A DNA stretch of 64,000 nucleotides, taken from positions 59,008,881 to 59,072,880 of the forward strand of contig CM019063.1 in NCBI GenBank assembly GCA_009667805.1, in the 5' to 3' direction. This DNA is from Leptobrachium leishanense (lineage: Eukaryota > Chordata > Amphibia > Anura > Megophryidae). This document shows positions 44,768 to 56,410 of the stretch, piece after piece (position 1 is the first letter of the stretch; every line of letters starts with the position of its first letter). Below the pieces are notes generated by a model. It was not told where the DNA came from and made no database searches. It saw only the letters and a program-made list of their open reading frames with translations. Position numbers and translations under genes: made by a program.

Positions 44768-45597
44768 GGGGTTCTTAAGAAAGAACCGATCTTCAGCGAC
44801 AGTGAAATTGTCCCATAGAAAAGTAATGGTTAATCTGTTCAGTGAACTGCACTGGAATGTTGGCGAAATGCCCTGATTTTCGGTGATTCAGTTTAACAGA
44901 TTTGACCTCTTCGCTGCTGAGCCATTTCACCCGTGTGTTGAGCTCATTTTTACCGCTTTTGCTCATCATGTTTAAACGCGATCTGAAGTCACATTTTATT
45001 ATACCACCCAGACATATTATATATCGCTCTTTCCGGCTGACAGATTTATAATATATCATTATTATATGTATATGTCATGTCCTGCCTGAATATTATAACA
45101 AAAAATGCAATAAAATTTGAATTTTCAATCATCTACAGCGTGTAAAGTGTTTTTTTTCACATTTTATCATGCAAATTTTTGCATTTTGCATTTTCTATGG
45201 GGTGCGCTTGTTAAAAAAATTAGAAATGGGGACTGTTACATTGTTTTGGGGGAACTTACGTGATTTTTAGCAAACGCACCCCATAGAAAAAAATCATTAG
45301 TGCAGCATCATTGTTCACATGACACAACACGTTTTTTTTTTTTGTTTTATTCTTTTTTTTTAATTATTTTTAATTTTGAATTTTTTTAATTATTTTTATT
45401 TTTATCATTTTCTTGTTCGTTTGTTTTCTGCAGTACGGCAGTCAGTTTGGCAGGGGTCTTCGGCGATTCCATCTTCAGCGCTCTTTGGTGACCGTGCGGT
45501 GAATAGTGAATTTACCACAGGGTTGGCGAAATGAAATCGCCGAAGTGCGCCGAACTTGAAAGCTCTGAAATTTCGGAGTGTTCTGAATAACCCCTTA
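44768..45597. mobile_element. Family G MITE with PB1 sequence nested inside
   Basis: Left end GGGGTTCTTAAGAAAGAACC. Right end GTGTTCTGAATAACCCC. Between 44903 and about 45335 lies PB1 sequence (CCTCTTCGCTGCTGAGCC, CATGTTTAAACGCGATCTG, TTGTTCACATGACAC), homologous to 1940-2370 in reverse. The PB1 right end is lost in T-rich sequence near 45340-45415. Confidence 0.7.
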
Positions 45598-45617
45598 GAT
45601 TTTTCTAACAGACATGC

Positions 45618-46228
45618 TTAACCCCTTCGCTGCTGAGCCATTTCACCTCTGTGTGCTGAGCTCATTTTTACCGTTTTTCCACATCATGTTTAAACGCGAT
45701 TTGAAGCTACGTTTTATTGAACAACCTAGACAAATGATATATCCATTTTTACAGCAGGCTTGGCAGATTCATAATACATCATTATTATATGTATACATCA
45801 TGTCCTGCCAGAATGCTATAGCATAAAATGTGAATTTCCATGTAAAATGATTTTTCCACATTTTATCATCCGAGCCTTTGTGGTTATATATTCTATGGGG
45901 TGCGCATGTTAAAAAAAATTAGAACTGGGAACCCATTACTATTCAAGCGAATCCCATAGGTTTCAATGTTAAAAAGATTCCCGTTTTTATCCAATATTTA
46001 ATAAACCGTTCATTCTTTTAATCTGTCGCTATGACATCAGTGCACCGGGAGGGGGTATTAAAGAGGCGTCTGACTTCAAGGATGTCAGACCACCGTGGGA
46101 CTCCAGAGGGAGAGGTAAGTATAGGGAAGGAGGGGCTGCTTAGCGGAAGAGGTGTGGGGAACGTCCTACGCGTATAGCGGGGTTTCCTGAAGACGTTCGC
46201 CACACGTCTTCCGCAGTGAAGGGGTTAA
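45618..46228. mobile_element. PB1 MITE, chimeric copy
   Basis: Bounded by TTAA (45618-45621 and 46225-46228). Ends TTAACCCCTTCGCTGCTGAG and, reverse-complemented, TTAACCCCTTCACTGCGG. The left half matches PB1. The middle (45945-46025) matches the module GAATCCCATAGGTTTCAATG, otherwise found in family G. The right part has a hairpin around GTCTGACTTCAAGGATGTCAG. Confidence 0.7.
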
Positions 46229-47023
46229 AGGCACAAATCTGTATGACCTATGCTTTTTCATCCATCATACCGGCCAACTTATTTTTGAACCAGCGGCATT
46301 TTTCAAATATCGGCATCAGCTGAATTTTGTTCAACTGAATCAGCCAATATTTTGAAAAAAATATCAGTTCCAAGCAGCCGATACTGTTTACTAAAAAACA
46401 GCCTATAGAATTAAATCGAGCCCCTAGTTTCAAACACTGTCATTAGCCAAGACGAGGTTGACGAGTACAACTCGGAGATATCATTAAATCCTCTATTTTA
46501 GGCTGCAATTTAATTTCTTTTATTTATTTTGTTTGACACGGGACATTTAGTGGATTATTAAACGTGCTCTTCAAAGGGTGTAAGGGTGTACGACCCGACA
46601 AAATCAATGCACAAATCAATTCCCACCATTCCGAAGAAATCCCGTCCATAATGAAATCATTGATTTCTTCAAGGAGCTGTGAATCCATCATGATCCAGGG
46701 CAACGCTATTCGTGTGGACCTTTCAGGGGTCTGACAAAACCTTGATGTCTAGGTTAATATATATATATATATATTTTATAGAAATTACTATATCAGAAAA
46801 AGAGCTAGGGCTCTAAGAGTGCTAGCTCTTTTTTCTGTTCATGTATTTTTCATCGGGCTAAGCACCAGGTGTTTATTTTTTTGCAAGTCCGTGAGTGTAG
46901 GGCTTTTTATTTTATAATATATATATATATATATAATATATATATATATAATGATAGGCACTCTGTTTGTAAAAAGCCAAATATCAGTCACTCAGTCTTC
47001 ATGCTCCAGTGCCCACACCTCCC
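46229..47023. repeat. Unassigned sequence with TA runs
   Basis: TA/AT runs at about 46758-46777 and 46915-46951. A hairpin AGAGCTAGGGCTCT lies near 46801, followed by another copy of its arm. No gene is visible. Confidence 0.5.
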
Positions 47024-47441
47024 TTAACCCCTTCGCTACCGAGATCGAGATAACTCAGGTCTTCAAATGTATCAGGTGCCCGATAGACTTATCTTGATCT
47101 GCAGCTGCAGAAGGTGCCCCCAAAGTTTTATCCCTGTGGGCATGATGCTCAAGGTGCTAAAACTGTTTTAAAAAAATAAAAAAAAAAAACACTGAGGAAT
47201 GTCCTTATCGGACTCTCAGCAGCCGATGCAGGGAACCACGAGCGGCAGTTCTAACTGCAGTAACTCCATTTGGTCAGTAGATGGTGATATCCGCCTGCCA
47301 AATATGTTGTTCCAGTAAGGGATACATTGGGAATATTCCCAAATACTACTTGTACTTACTGTATAATATTTTTTTTTTTAAAAAAAAACATTGGTTCCTG
47401 ACAATGTTGTTTTGGAAAATCACTTGGTAGTGAAGGGTTAA
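47024..47441. mobile_element. PB3 MITE, complete copy
   Basis: TTAA at 47024-47027 and 47438-47441. Ends TTAACCCCTTCGCTACC and, reverse-complemented, TTAACCCTTCACTACC. The body shares AACTCCATTTGGTCAG and TTGGTTCCTGACA with other PB3 copies. Confidence 0.8.
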
Positions 47442-47843
47442 GTATAATCCACAATGAAAAAAATAGCAGCACTCATGGTTCTTCAGTAAACATTTCCTGG
47501 TTCCACCATTATTTCTTTATTCTAAGATGTCTTTATAAACGCTGTTGATGCTATGTTTGGAGTAGAGCACTGATATAGGACAAAAAAACGCATTTAAGGT
47601 TTTAATGCTCCCCTCAAGATTATAGCTTTTTATCCACCGTGTCTTTTTTTCCTGCAAGAATCTTTTATGCACATATTCAGTCACTCAAAAATCATGTCAA
47701 TTAGCAGGTATTTATGTGTTTAAACATTTTGGATACACATACACTAGTCTAACCTCCATCCAGTGGTAGAAGGTTTGTTATTGTTACCCTCCTGAGACAT
47801 TACTGTAGGTATCCTTGTGATTAGATGATAATCGCTAAAGCCT
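47442..47843. other. Unassigned sequence
   Basis: No gene or repeat family that I can support. Confidence 0.45.
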
Positions 47844-48468
47844 TTAACCTCCCTGGCGGTATTCCCGAGTGTGACTCGGGGTTAAATTTCACTACCGTGA
47901 ACGGTAACCCCGAGCCACACTCGGCCTGGATGTTTACTCACCTCCTTCTGGCTCCCTCACTGTCCCCCGCAGTGTGATCGCAGCGAGCTACTTCCTGGAA
48001 GGATCCCTGCGAGTCACATGGTGCAGGGTGGGCGGGAACCATCAGCAAACTTATAAACAATTCATAAAATACTGTAATCCAAAGTGCATTGTTTATGAAC
48101 GGCCACTGGGTGGCACTACAGGATAAGAAATAGACCATACATCCTCTTACCCTTGTTTTCAGACCGATTTCAGTGTTTTTTTTATTTTATTGAATATCAT
48201 TTATTTGCATTATTTTGGATAATTATTTTTGGTATAATAAATTATTATTTCGTGTTTCAAACTTTATTGGACTCAGTGTATTTACTATTTTTTTATTTAT
48301 TTATTTATAAAGGATTTTACCAGTAAGAACTCTTGATTGCACGGATTTCAGTGCGTGATTCCTAATTATTACAGGCTAACTATGTACAAAAACACGTTTC
48401 CTTTAAAAAAAAATTGAGACGCTTTTAGATACGAAATTTTTAAAAAATTAGACCGCCAGGGAGGTTAA
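47844..48468. mobile_element. PB2 MITE, copy 3
   Basis: TTAA at 47844-47847 and 48465-48468. Ends TTAACCTCCCTGGCGGT and, reverse-complemented, TTAACCTCCCTGGCGGT, a perfect 17-bp inverted match. The subterminal hairpin GAGTGTGACTCGGGG...CCCCGAGCCACACTC is kept. Confidence 0.88.
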
Positions 48469-48526
48469 GGAGATATTCATTGTCCACCATTGATTCACTG
48501 AAGTTCACTGGGATTGTTAATCACCT

Positions 48527-49845
48527 AGGTTATTCAAAGAGTACCGAAATTCCAGGTGTAAATTAGTTTGGCGCACCTCGGTGCGATTTGGGGATTCCAA
48601 TTGGCCTACCCTCTAATCAGCCCGCTGAAGAGCGCTGAACGGACCGCTGGAAACCGCCGAACTGCAGCAAAAAAAAAAAAAAAGAACTCTGCTAGTTTTT
48701 AAAACAATAAAAATGCATGAAGATGTGAGGAAATAATAAAAAAAGTCCAAAAAAGTAATAAAAGGGACTGTTACAGAATAAAAAAAAAGAAGGAATTAAA
48801 AATTTTGTCTGAAAAATACAAGAAAAATTCTAAAAAAAAATATACAAAAAGTTTTTTTTGCTGAAAATGAAAAGAATAATTTTTTTACATTAAATCCTAT
48901 GGGATCCGCCTGTTTAAACCTGTCGAACTGAACCACCGTAAATCTGGGTATTTCACTGACATTTCAGTGCAGTGCTGCATTCTCTGAATAGATTAACCAT
49001 TACTTCTCTATTGGACAATTTCACTGCCGGCGAAGGTCACCGTATTGCGCTCTATTTTGCGAATTGACGGCTTTCTGAATAGCCGAACTGCCATGAAATT
49101 GCACCGTATGGTGCAATTCATTGGTAGACATGTGCATGGCAGTATTTTTCATTTCAGATTTTTTGTACCTTTTTTTCAGATCATTTCAGACCAATTTCCT
49201 TTTATATCAGATCAGACCGCGATTCGTTATTTTGGATCGATTCAAAATTTCGGACTGCCGATTTTCGTATCGGAAATGCTTCCGAAATAACGAAAATGGA
49301 AATCTCGGCCAAAAACTAATTTCTGACGAAACGGGATGCACATGCCTAGTACCGGCTGTATTTTGTTTTAGGTAATGTGAGCCATAAACTTGTCCGTCTA
49401 ACAAGAAAGCGACATATGTTCGTCTTGTTCAAAAAGACGTGTGCGTTTCACTTCTCTTTTCGTGTAGGATTCCAATGCTGTATTAATTATACTGTAGAGA
49501 AGTGCTGCCCCGCAGTATGCTGATTCATATGCTGCATTAAAACTTTGTTTTGGATCATTTCGTTCCAGTTTGTTTAGTTTCAGATCATTTAGTTTTGGTT
49601 TTTTTTCTCGTTTCTGATCATTTCAAATTGAATTATTTTCGTATTGGATAATTTCATTCTAGTTTTAGTTTCAGATCACTTAGTTCCGTTTTGGATCGGA
49701 CTGCGATTCGTTATTTAGGATCGATTCAAAATATCAGAAATGCTTCCGAAATAGCGAAAATGGAAATCTCAGACGAAAACGAAGTTTGGGCAAAATGAAA
49801 TGCCCATGCCTATTCGGTGGCAAGTTCAGTGCTCTTTGAACAACC
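48527..49845. mobile_element. Family G MITE split by a hAT MITE
   Basis: Left end AGGTTATTCAAAGAGTACCG and, reverse-complemented, right end GGTTGTTCAAAGAGCACTG. The interior has AAGTAATGGTTAATC in reverse and CATGAAATTGCACCG. A hAT MITE occupies 49125-49812. Confidence 0.65.
49125..49812. mobile_element. hAT MITE inside the G MITE
   Basis: Starts TAGACATGTGCATGGC and ends GCCCATGCCTA. Flanking octamers TTCATTGG and TTCGGTGG agree at 6 of 8. An internal copy of the terminus (GATGCACATGCCTA) at 49336-49349 suggests a duplicated or nested element. Confidence 0.65.
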
Positions 49846-49886
49846 TTTCTATTGTTCAACTAGCGTGAACGTCTGCTATCCAGAGA

Positions 49887-50505
49887 AGCAAAATCCAACA
49901 ACAGCAGGAAAAGTTGTTGCAAACAATGGTAGGCAATGCTACCTTCCATTATTCTTTAGTATTGTTCCACCATGGTTTGCATCACGGGTGAATATACAAT
50001 ACAGTAGCACCAACTGATGAAGCTTTTTATGCGAAACGCGTTTTGGTATACTGTATATTTTATTACTAATTAAATTTGCCTTATTTTATGCCTGGATGCT
50101 TATATTCGCCAAGGAGGTGGCTGAGGCTGATAGGTGATCCGGTGCACCTTCTGAAGTCACAGGCTGCCTAAAAATCTGGTGTCTAATCAATAAGACACCA
50201 GCAAATGTGAGTCCGACATTCTTCTCCTTTTTTGCACACCATTTTATACAATATTGCTCTATGTGAGTCATTTTATATTTTTAAGGACACGGAGGATGGT
50301 AACCCTGTAAGGAAACCACACTTCTGAGCCACGGGGTGTAGCATAAGAAACCACTAACAGGACAAGAAGCACCAACTCCAGCACATCTTTCTGTTATAAA
50401 ATCCAACAGCAGGAAAAGTTGTTGCAAACAATGGTAGGCAATGCTACTTTCCATTATTCTTTAGTATTGTCCCACCATGGTTTGCAACACCGGTGAATAT
50501 ACATT
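49887..50505 (+). repeat. 511-bp-period repeat carrying hammerhead 2
   Basis: A 110-bp segment at 49887-49998 (AAAATCCAACAACAGCAGG to GGTGAATATACA) recurs at 50398-50507 with few changes. The start-to-start distance is 511 bp. The hammerhead motif lies once per unit, just right of the first segment, and the second segment stops about 15 bp before a second hammerhead would begin. This is the arrangement expected from a tandem or LTR-like unit of a retrozyme or Penelope-like terminal repeat. No coding frame is present. Confidence 0.65.
50002..50053 (+). ncRNA. Hammerhead ribozyme-like motif 2
   Basis: Core CTGATGA (50014-50020), then A, then stem II GC/GC, then GAAA (50033-50036). Stem I pairs ACCAA (50009-50013) with TTGGT (50043-50047), then an internal loop (GC opposite A), then CAGTA (50002-50006) with TACTG (50049-50053): ten base pairs. 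After GAAA comes CGCG and TT, that is A15.1, minimal stem III, U16.1 and H17 = U, predicting cleavage after 50042. ACGCGT is self-complementary, so two copies could pair through stem III. The extra A before stem II departs from CUGAUGAG. Confidence 0.72.
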
Positions 50506-50507
50506 AA

Positions 50508-50965
50508 CCTTTTAAAATGGTAATCTCCATTGACTTAATGGTAAAAAAAAACACGAACAACTTTGACAATTGTAGTTTTCCCTGGACAGGTGCTTTATAG
50601 GAAACGTGGAATTAGCTTTTTGTATCAAGTTGATCTGGGACATATATACAGCGTAGAAGAAAACTGTTGGCAGCACGGCACCTTGAAATGTGTGGAAAAA
50701 GAGAGATTGAGAGCACTGACAATGGGCAGGAGCACTAGTGGCCTGCCCTACAGCCGGTCCTCGCTCAAGTCTCATAAGGTTTTAGCTTAATGGTGCCATT
50801 ACAGAGAAGGTGATGCCTTATGCAAATCAGACTGGGCGGCTTGAACTGAAATGCCAAGGAAGTTTCCTCTGCACGAGAGTTACAGCAACCACCAGTGATC
50901 ATTCTAGCCTTGTAAGACCTCATCAGAAGGGTATACCTGATACCCTCTAGGCAACTAAAACAAGG
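50508..50965. other. Unassigned segment between hammerhead repeat and L2
   Basis: It contains GCCTTATGCAAATCAGACTG and AGTGATCATTCTAGCCTTG tracts that look structured but match nothing else in the window. The minus strand has an 87-codon frame with no family I recognise. Confidence 0.4.
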
Positions 50966-51708
50966 GACAGAATTATTATTATTATTATTCTTTATTTATA
51001 AAGCGCCAGCATATTCCGCAGCGCTGTACAATAAGCACAGTATAGACAGGGTTACAATACATTGAACAACATTTGACAAACAGTACAGGAGGAGATGAGG
51101 CCCTATTCCCGTAGGAACTCACAATCTGGGAGGGTTGGGGTTGGAAACAGGAGGAGGGGACTGTAAGGTGAGAGTGATTGATGGTTGCGTCAGTGAGTTG
51201 GTTGGTAGGCTTCCCTAAATAGGAATGTTTTAAGGGAGCGTTTGAAGGAAGAGAAGTTAGGGGAAAGTCTGACAGTACGAGGGAGAGCGTTCCAGAGAGT
51301 GGGGGCTGCGCGTGAGAAATCCTGCAGTCTATCATGGGAAGAGGTGATGCGGGGAGAAGCTAGGCGCAGGTCACTGTTTGACCTTAGGGAGCGGGCTGGG
51401 GTGTATTTGGTGATTAGTGAGGACAGGTAGTGGGGAGCTGAGTTAGTGAGGGTTTTGTAGGTAAGGATAAGGATTTTGAACTTAATTCTGCAGTGGATGG
51501 GGAGCCAGTGAAGGGACTCACAGAGGGGAGCAGCAGAGACAGAGCGGCGGGTGAGGTGAATTAGCCTGGCGGAGGCGTTCAGGATGGATTGTAGGGGGGA
51601 GAGGCGGGACAGAGGGAGGCCAGATAAGAGATTATTGCAATAGTCAAGTCGGGAGATTACCAGGGCGTGTATTTGTTGTTTTGTGGTGACAGCGGTAAGA
51701 AATGGCCG
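50966..51708 (-). pseudogene. L2 LINE fragment, 3' part of ORF2 and tail
   Basis: The minus-strand frame from about 51708 to 51190 gives [20 protein letters not shown] through [36 protein letters not shown] and REAYQPTH. It is open to the natural stop and then a 3' UTR ending in ATT/AAT repeats at 50969-50989. It is nearly identical to the copy at 42.4-43.9 kb. The RT active site is truncated away. Confidence 0.92.
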
Positions 51709-51934
51709 ACAGAAGGCCTGGTATTTGCACCCAATCACAATTACTGCAAATGTCAGCCACTACAAATATCTAGGCGATCTAACGGGTATTGAAAGTCAAA
51801 TGGTAAGTGCCAGTAGCCTGCAAAGGGACCCAGGGACTTTATGAATGTTTTAAAGACTAGACAGAACTTAGCAGTAGATTGTGCTGGAAAAAAATAAACA
51901 TACAGTATATACAGTATATCGAGTTCCTTATTTT
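51709..51934. other. Unassigned sequence
   Basis: No feature that I can support. Confidence 0.4.
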
Positions 51935-52389
51935 TTAATCCTTTCACTACCAGCTGATTTGCCAAAGAAGCACTTTAAGGAACCAGTGGTTTTGTTTTTT
52001 TTTAAATAATTTTTAAGTAATTATAAAGTAAGAAATATTTGGGAATATTCCCGGTGTATTTCTTACTGTAATAACCTATTTCGCAGGAAGATGTCACCAT
52101 CTGCTGACCAAAAGGAGTTACTGCAGTTCTGAATTCCGTCCAGGATCAGCTGGTGAAAAGTCGGTTAGAGAACTACCCCAGCTGCTTTTCAAAAATGTTA
52201 ACACCTCGGGGAAATTACCCACAGTGCTGAAACCTTGGGGGCACATTCTGGAGCCCAAATGCAAATGAAATTTGTTTTCACCAAATTAATTTATTTTTAC
52301 TGATACAGCAAAGCCCCAGAATTTGATAACACAATCTGTGTCTGTTACTGCTGTTCGTGTATACACGGCAATGGTAATGGATGGGTTAA
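51935..52389. mobile_element. PB3 MITE, copy in reverse orientation
   Basis: TTAA at 51935-51938 and 52386-52389. The left end TTAATCCTTTCACTACCAG is the family's right end reversed. The body has AAGGAACCAGTGGTTTTG, AAAAGGAGTTACTGCAG and CAAATTTGCATTTGGG-like tracts shared with 38731-39246. Confidence 0.7.
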
Positions 52390-53560
52390 ACACATTTCAC
52401 AAAGTTTACGGACTAATATCTCTAATAGAGATGTGCAATGCTAAAAAATTTTGGGTTTTTTTCCACGTGTATTTTTTTGTTTTGGGTCATTTTTGTTTAA
52501 ATTCGGTGATTCAATTCGAAATTTCGGATCGATTTGAAATTTCGGGTCAAATTTCTAATTGATAGAATTTTTTTTTTTTTTAAATGCTCAAAAGATCCTA
52601 AAAAATCTAAACATAAAGAGATTCTTTACTGCAGAATATTATAAGCCACGGTTTATTAGATATTGAATTAAAACGGGAATATTTTTAACATTGAAGCATA
52701 TGTTAAATATATATAATTTATATATTAAACATTTCCCACACTATCGAATTTGAAATCAAATTTTCGAATTTATATCAACTATCAAATTGATCTTAATTTA
52801 AAATGCAAGTAATAGTCAGCAAAGGACTTTATGAAACAAATTAATTTCATTACACTGTTTAATTTGACTCAAGTACAAAATCTGTGACACAGCTTGATAT
52901 TTAACCCATGATTGTCTTTTAACAGCAAAATTTAATTAATTGGGGTTTTATTTAGTGATCCAAAATTCGAATTGATATCAACTATCGAATTTGATATCAA
53001 ATTTCAAATCGATATAAAAAAATTATAGTTGGGATTGAATTTAAACCTGAATATTCAAGTCTTCAATGTTAAAAATATTCCCATTTTAATTCAATCTAAT
53101 AAACCATTGCTTATAATATTCTGCAGTAAAGAGTCTCTTTATTTTTTGATTTTTTTAGGATCTTTTTTTTATATATATCAATTCGAAATCTGCTATCGAA
53201 TTTGATAGCTGATATCAATTCGAATTTTGGATCACTAAATAAAACCTCAATTAATTAAATTTTGCTGTTAAAAGTCAAATTAAACAGTGAAATTTTGTAC
53301 TTGAGTCAAATTAAACAGTGAAATGAAATTAATTTGTTTCATAAAGTTCTTTACTGACTATTACTTGTATTTTAAATTAAGACCAATTTGATAGTGATAT
53401 CAATTCGAAATTTGATTTCAAATTTGACAGTTGATATCAAATTCGATAGTGTGGAAAATGTTTTACCCCATAAGCTTCAATGTTACATAGAAAAATGTCG
53501 GCAGATAAGAACCTTTCGGCCCATCTAGTCTGCCCAATTACATGGATACTTTACCTGGAT

Positions 53561-56374
53561 TTATCTTTTGTTTAGGATAGCCTTATGCCTATCCCATGCC
53601 TGCTTAAATTCAATTACTGTTTTGGCCTCTACCACTTCAACTGGAAGACTGTTCCATGTATCCACCACCCGCTCAGTAAAATAATGCTTCCTGATGTTAC
53701 TTTTAAACCTTTGCCCCTCTAATCTAAGACTATGTCCTCTTGTTTTGCTATTTTGTTTCCTTTTAAATATACTCCCTTCCTCTACCTTGTGGATTCCCTT
53801 TACGTATTTAAATGTTTCTATCATATCTCCTCTGTCTCGTCTTTTTTCCAAGCTGTACATGTTAAGATCATTAAGCCTTTCCTGGTAACTTTTCTCCTTC
53901 AAGCCATACACCATTTTAGTAGCCCTTCTCTGAATTCTCTCTAAGATGTCTATATCCTTTTGGAGATACGGTCTCCAGTACTGCACACAGTACTCCAAGT
54001 GAGGTCTCACCAGTGCTCTGTACAGTGGCATGAGCACTTCCCTTTTCCTACTGCTAATACCTCTCCCTACACAACCAAGCATTCTGCCAGCATTTCCTGC
54101 TGCTCTATTACATTGACTACTTACCCTTAGATCCTCTGTAATAATGACCCCTAAATCTCTTTCCTCAGATGTTGAGGTTAGGAGGACTGTATCAAATATT
54201 CTATATTCAGCCCTTGGGTTTTTACGTCCCAGGTGCATTATCTTGCACTTATCCACATTAAAACTCAATTGCCACAACTCCGACCATTTTTTTAGTTTAC
54301 CTAAATCATTTGTCATTTGGCTGATCCCTCCAGGAACGTCAACCCTGTTGCAAATCTTTGTGTCATCAGCAAAAAGACATACTTTTCCATTAATACCTTC
54401 TGCAATATCACTAATAAAAATATTAAAGAGAATGGGTCCAAGTACTGACCCCTGAGGTACCCCACTGGTAACAAGACCTTGCGCCGAATAAACTCCATTT
54501 ACCACAACCCTCTGTTGTCTGTCACTCAGCCACTGCCTAATCCAGTCAACAATATTGGAATCCAAGCTCAAAGATTGCAATTTATTGATAAGCCTTCTAT
54601 GCGGAACAGTATCAAAAGCCTTACTGAAATCTAAATAAGCAATGTCTACTGCACCACCTGTGTCTATTATTTTTGTTTCCCAATCAAAAAAATCAATAAG
54701 ATTAGTTTGGCATGATCTTCCTGAGGTAAACCCATGTTGTTTCTGATCCTGTAATCTATGTGTTTTTAGATGTTCAACAATCCTTTCCTTTAACATGGTT
54801 TCCATTAATTTCCCCACTACTGACGTAAGACTAACTGGCCTATAGTTCCCCGATTCCTCCCTACTACCCTTCTTGTAAATGGGCACAACATTTGCTAATT
54901 TCCAGTCTTCTGGGACGACTCCCGTTAACAAGGATTGGTTAAATAAATCTGTTAATGGTTTTGCTATTACATCACTGAGCTCTTTTAATAATTTAGGGTG
55001 GATCCCATCAGGCCCCATTGACTTATTTGTCTTTACTTTAGACAGCTGCTGTAGAACCTCCTCCTCTGTAAACTGATATGTAAATGTCTCTTTAGTGTTC
55101 TCTCCTAACTGAGGTCCCTTTCCTTCCTTTTCTTCTGCAAAGACTGAACAAAAATATTCATTGAGGCAGTCAGCGAGACTTTTATCCTCTTCTACATACC
55201 TTCCTTCTTTTGTTTTTAATCTAACTAATCCTTGTTTTCCTTTTCTTTTCTCGTTTATGTATCTAAAAAATGTTTTGTCCCCCTTTTTTACTGACTGAGC
55301 TATTCTCTCTTCTGCGTGTGCTTTGGAAGCTCTTATAAATTGCTTTGCCTCTTTCTGCCTAATTTTATTGGTTTGCCTATCTTCTTCACTCTGAGTTTTT
55401 TTATAATTATTGAATGCTATCTTTTTGTTCTTCACTATTTTGGCCACTTCTGCAGAGTACCACAGTGGTTTCTTCCCTTTTTGTGTTTTTGCTAACAAGC
55501 TGAATGCAATTTCCTGTGGCCTTCAATAATGCTTCCTTTAAATAATCCCATTTCTCCTGGACTCCCTTTAAACTCCTCCAGTCTGATAATGACTCCTTCA
55601 CACAAAATCCCATTTTAGAAAAATCAGTTTTTTTAAAGTCTAAAACTTTCGTTCTTGTGTGGTGCGGCTCCATCCCTGTTGTTATATTAAACCATACTGA
55701 CTGGTGATCACTAGATCCCAAATTTTCACCTACAACAACGTCCGATACCAAACCTCCATTTGTGAGTATTAAATCCAATATGGCCTCTTTACGGGTCGGC
55801 TCCTCAACTACTTGTGTTAGAGATAATCCCAGTAGGGAGTTTAGAATATTTGCACTCCTGGTGCACCCAGCTGTTTTGGTTTTCCAGTTCACATCAGGAA
55901 GATTAAAGTCCCCATGATAATAACCTCCCCTTCATTGCCATTTTGGCTATTTCCTCAACCAGCAGATTATCTAGTTCTTCTGCTTGTCCAGGGGGTCTAT
56001 AGATCACACCTACACGAGCTACTGTATGATTGCCAAATGTTAGCGTAACCCAAACTGACTCTATGTTCACCTCGCTCACTTTTATTTGGTTTGTTTCTAT
56101 GTTGTTTTTTCACATACAGGGCCACTCCTCCTCCTTTCCTACCTTCTCTGTCTTTTCTATATAAAGAGTACCCCGGTATTGTTATGTCCCAGTTATTTTT
56201 CTCACTGAACCATGTCTCAGTAACCGCCACTAAATCTACTTTTTCAGCTGCCATCATTGCCTCTAGTTCATTGATTTTATTGACTAAACTGCGAGCATTT
56301 GTAGACACGACTCTGAGCTTGTCATTTTTTACCTCGCATGTTGCTTGCACCCTCCGATTTAGTTTTGGGGACAA
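53561..56374 (-). pseudogene. CR1-B ORF2: endonuclease and reverse transcriptase, few frameshifts
   Basis: Endonuclease part (56374-55407, three frames): VVSTNARSLVNKINELEAM, VTETWFSEKNNWD, KGGGVALYVK, LPDVNWKT, and GSSDHQSVWFNI holding the catalytic Asp-His. RT part (55498-53561, one open frame of 645 codons): [91 protein letters not shown] with the catalytic Asp pair, then the C-terminal domain ending HKAILNKR. Frameshifts lie near 56090 (in a T-run), 55912 and 55500. The start of ORF2 sits about 40 bp after the ORF1 stop. All catalytic residues remain, so only the shifts disable it. Confidence 0.92.
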
Positions 56375-56410
56375 TCGGGCAGATTGTTTTTTACCCTTTT
56401 GTCCCCCCTC

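Noticed and set aside
50918..50960. CTGATGAGG on the minus strand, hammerhead-like
   Set aside because: No GAAA core follows at a suitable distance, and stem II cannot be drawn.
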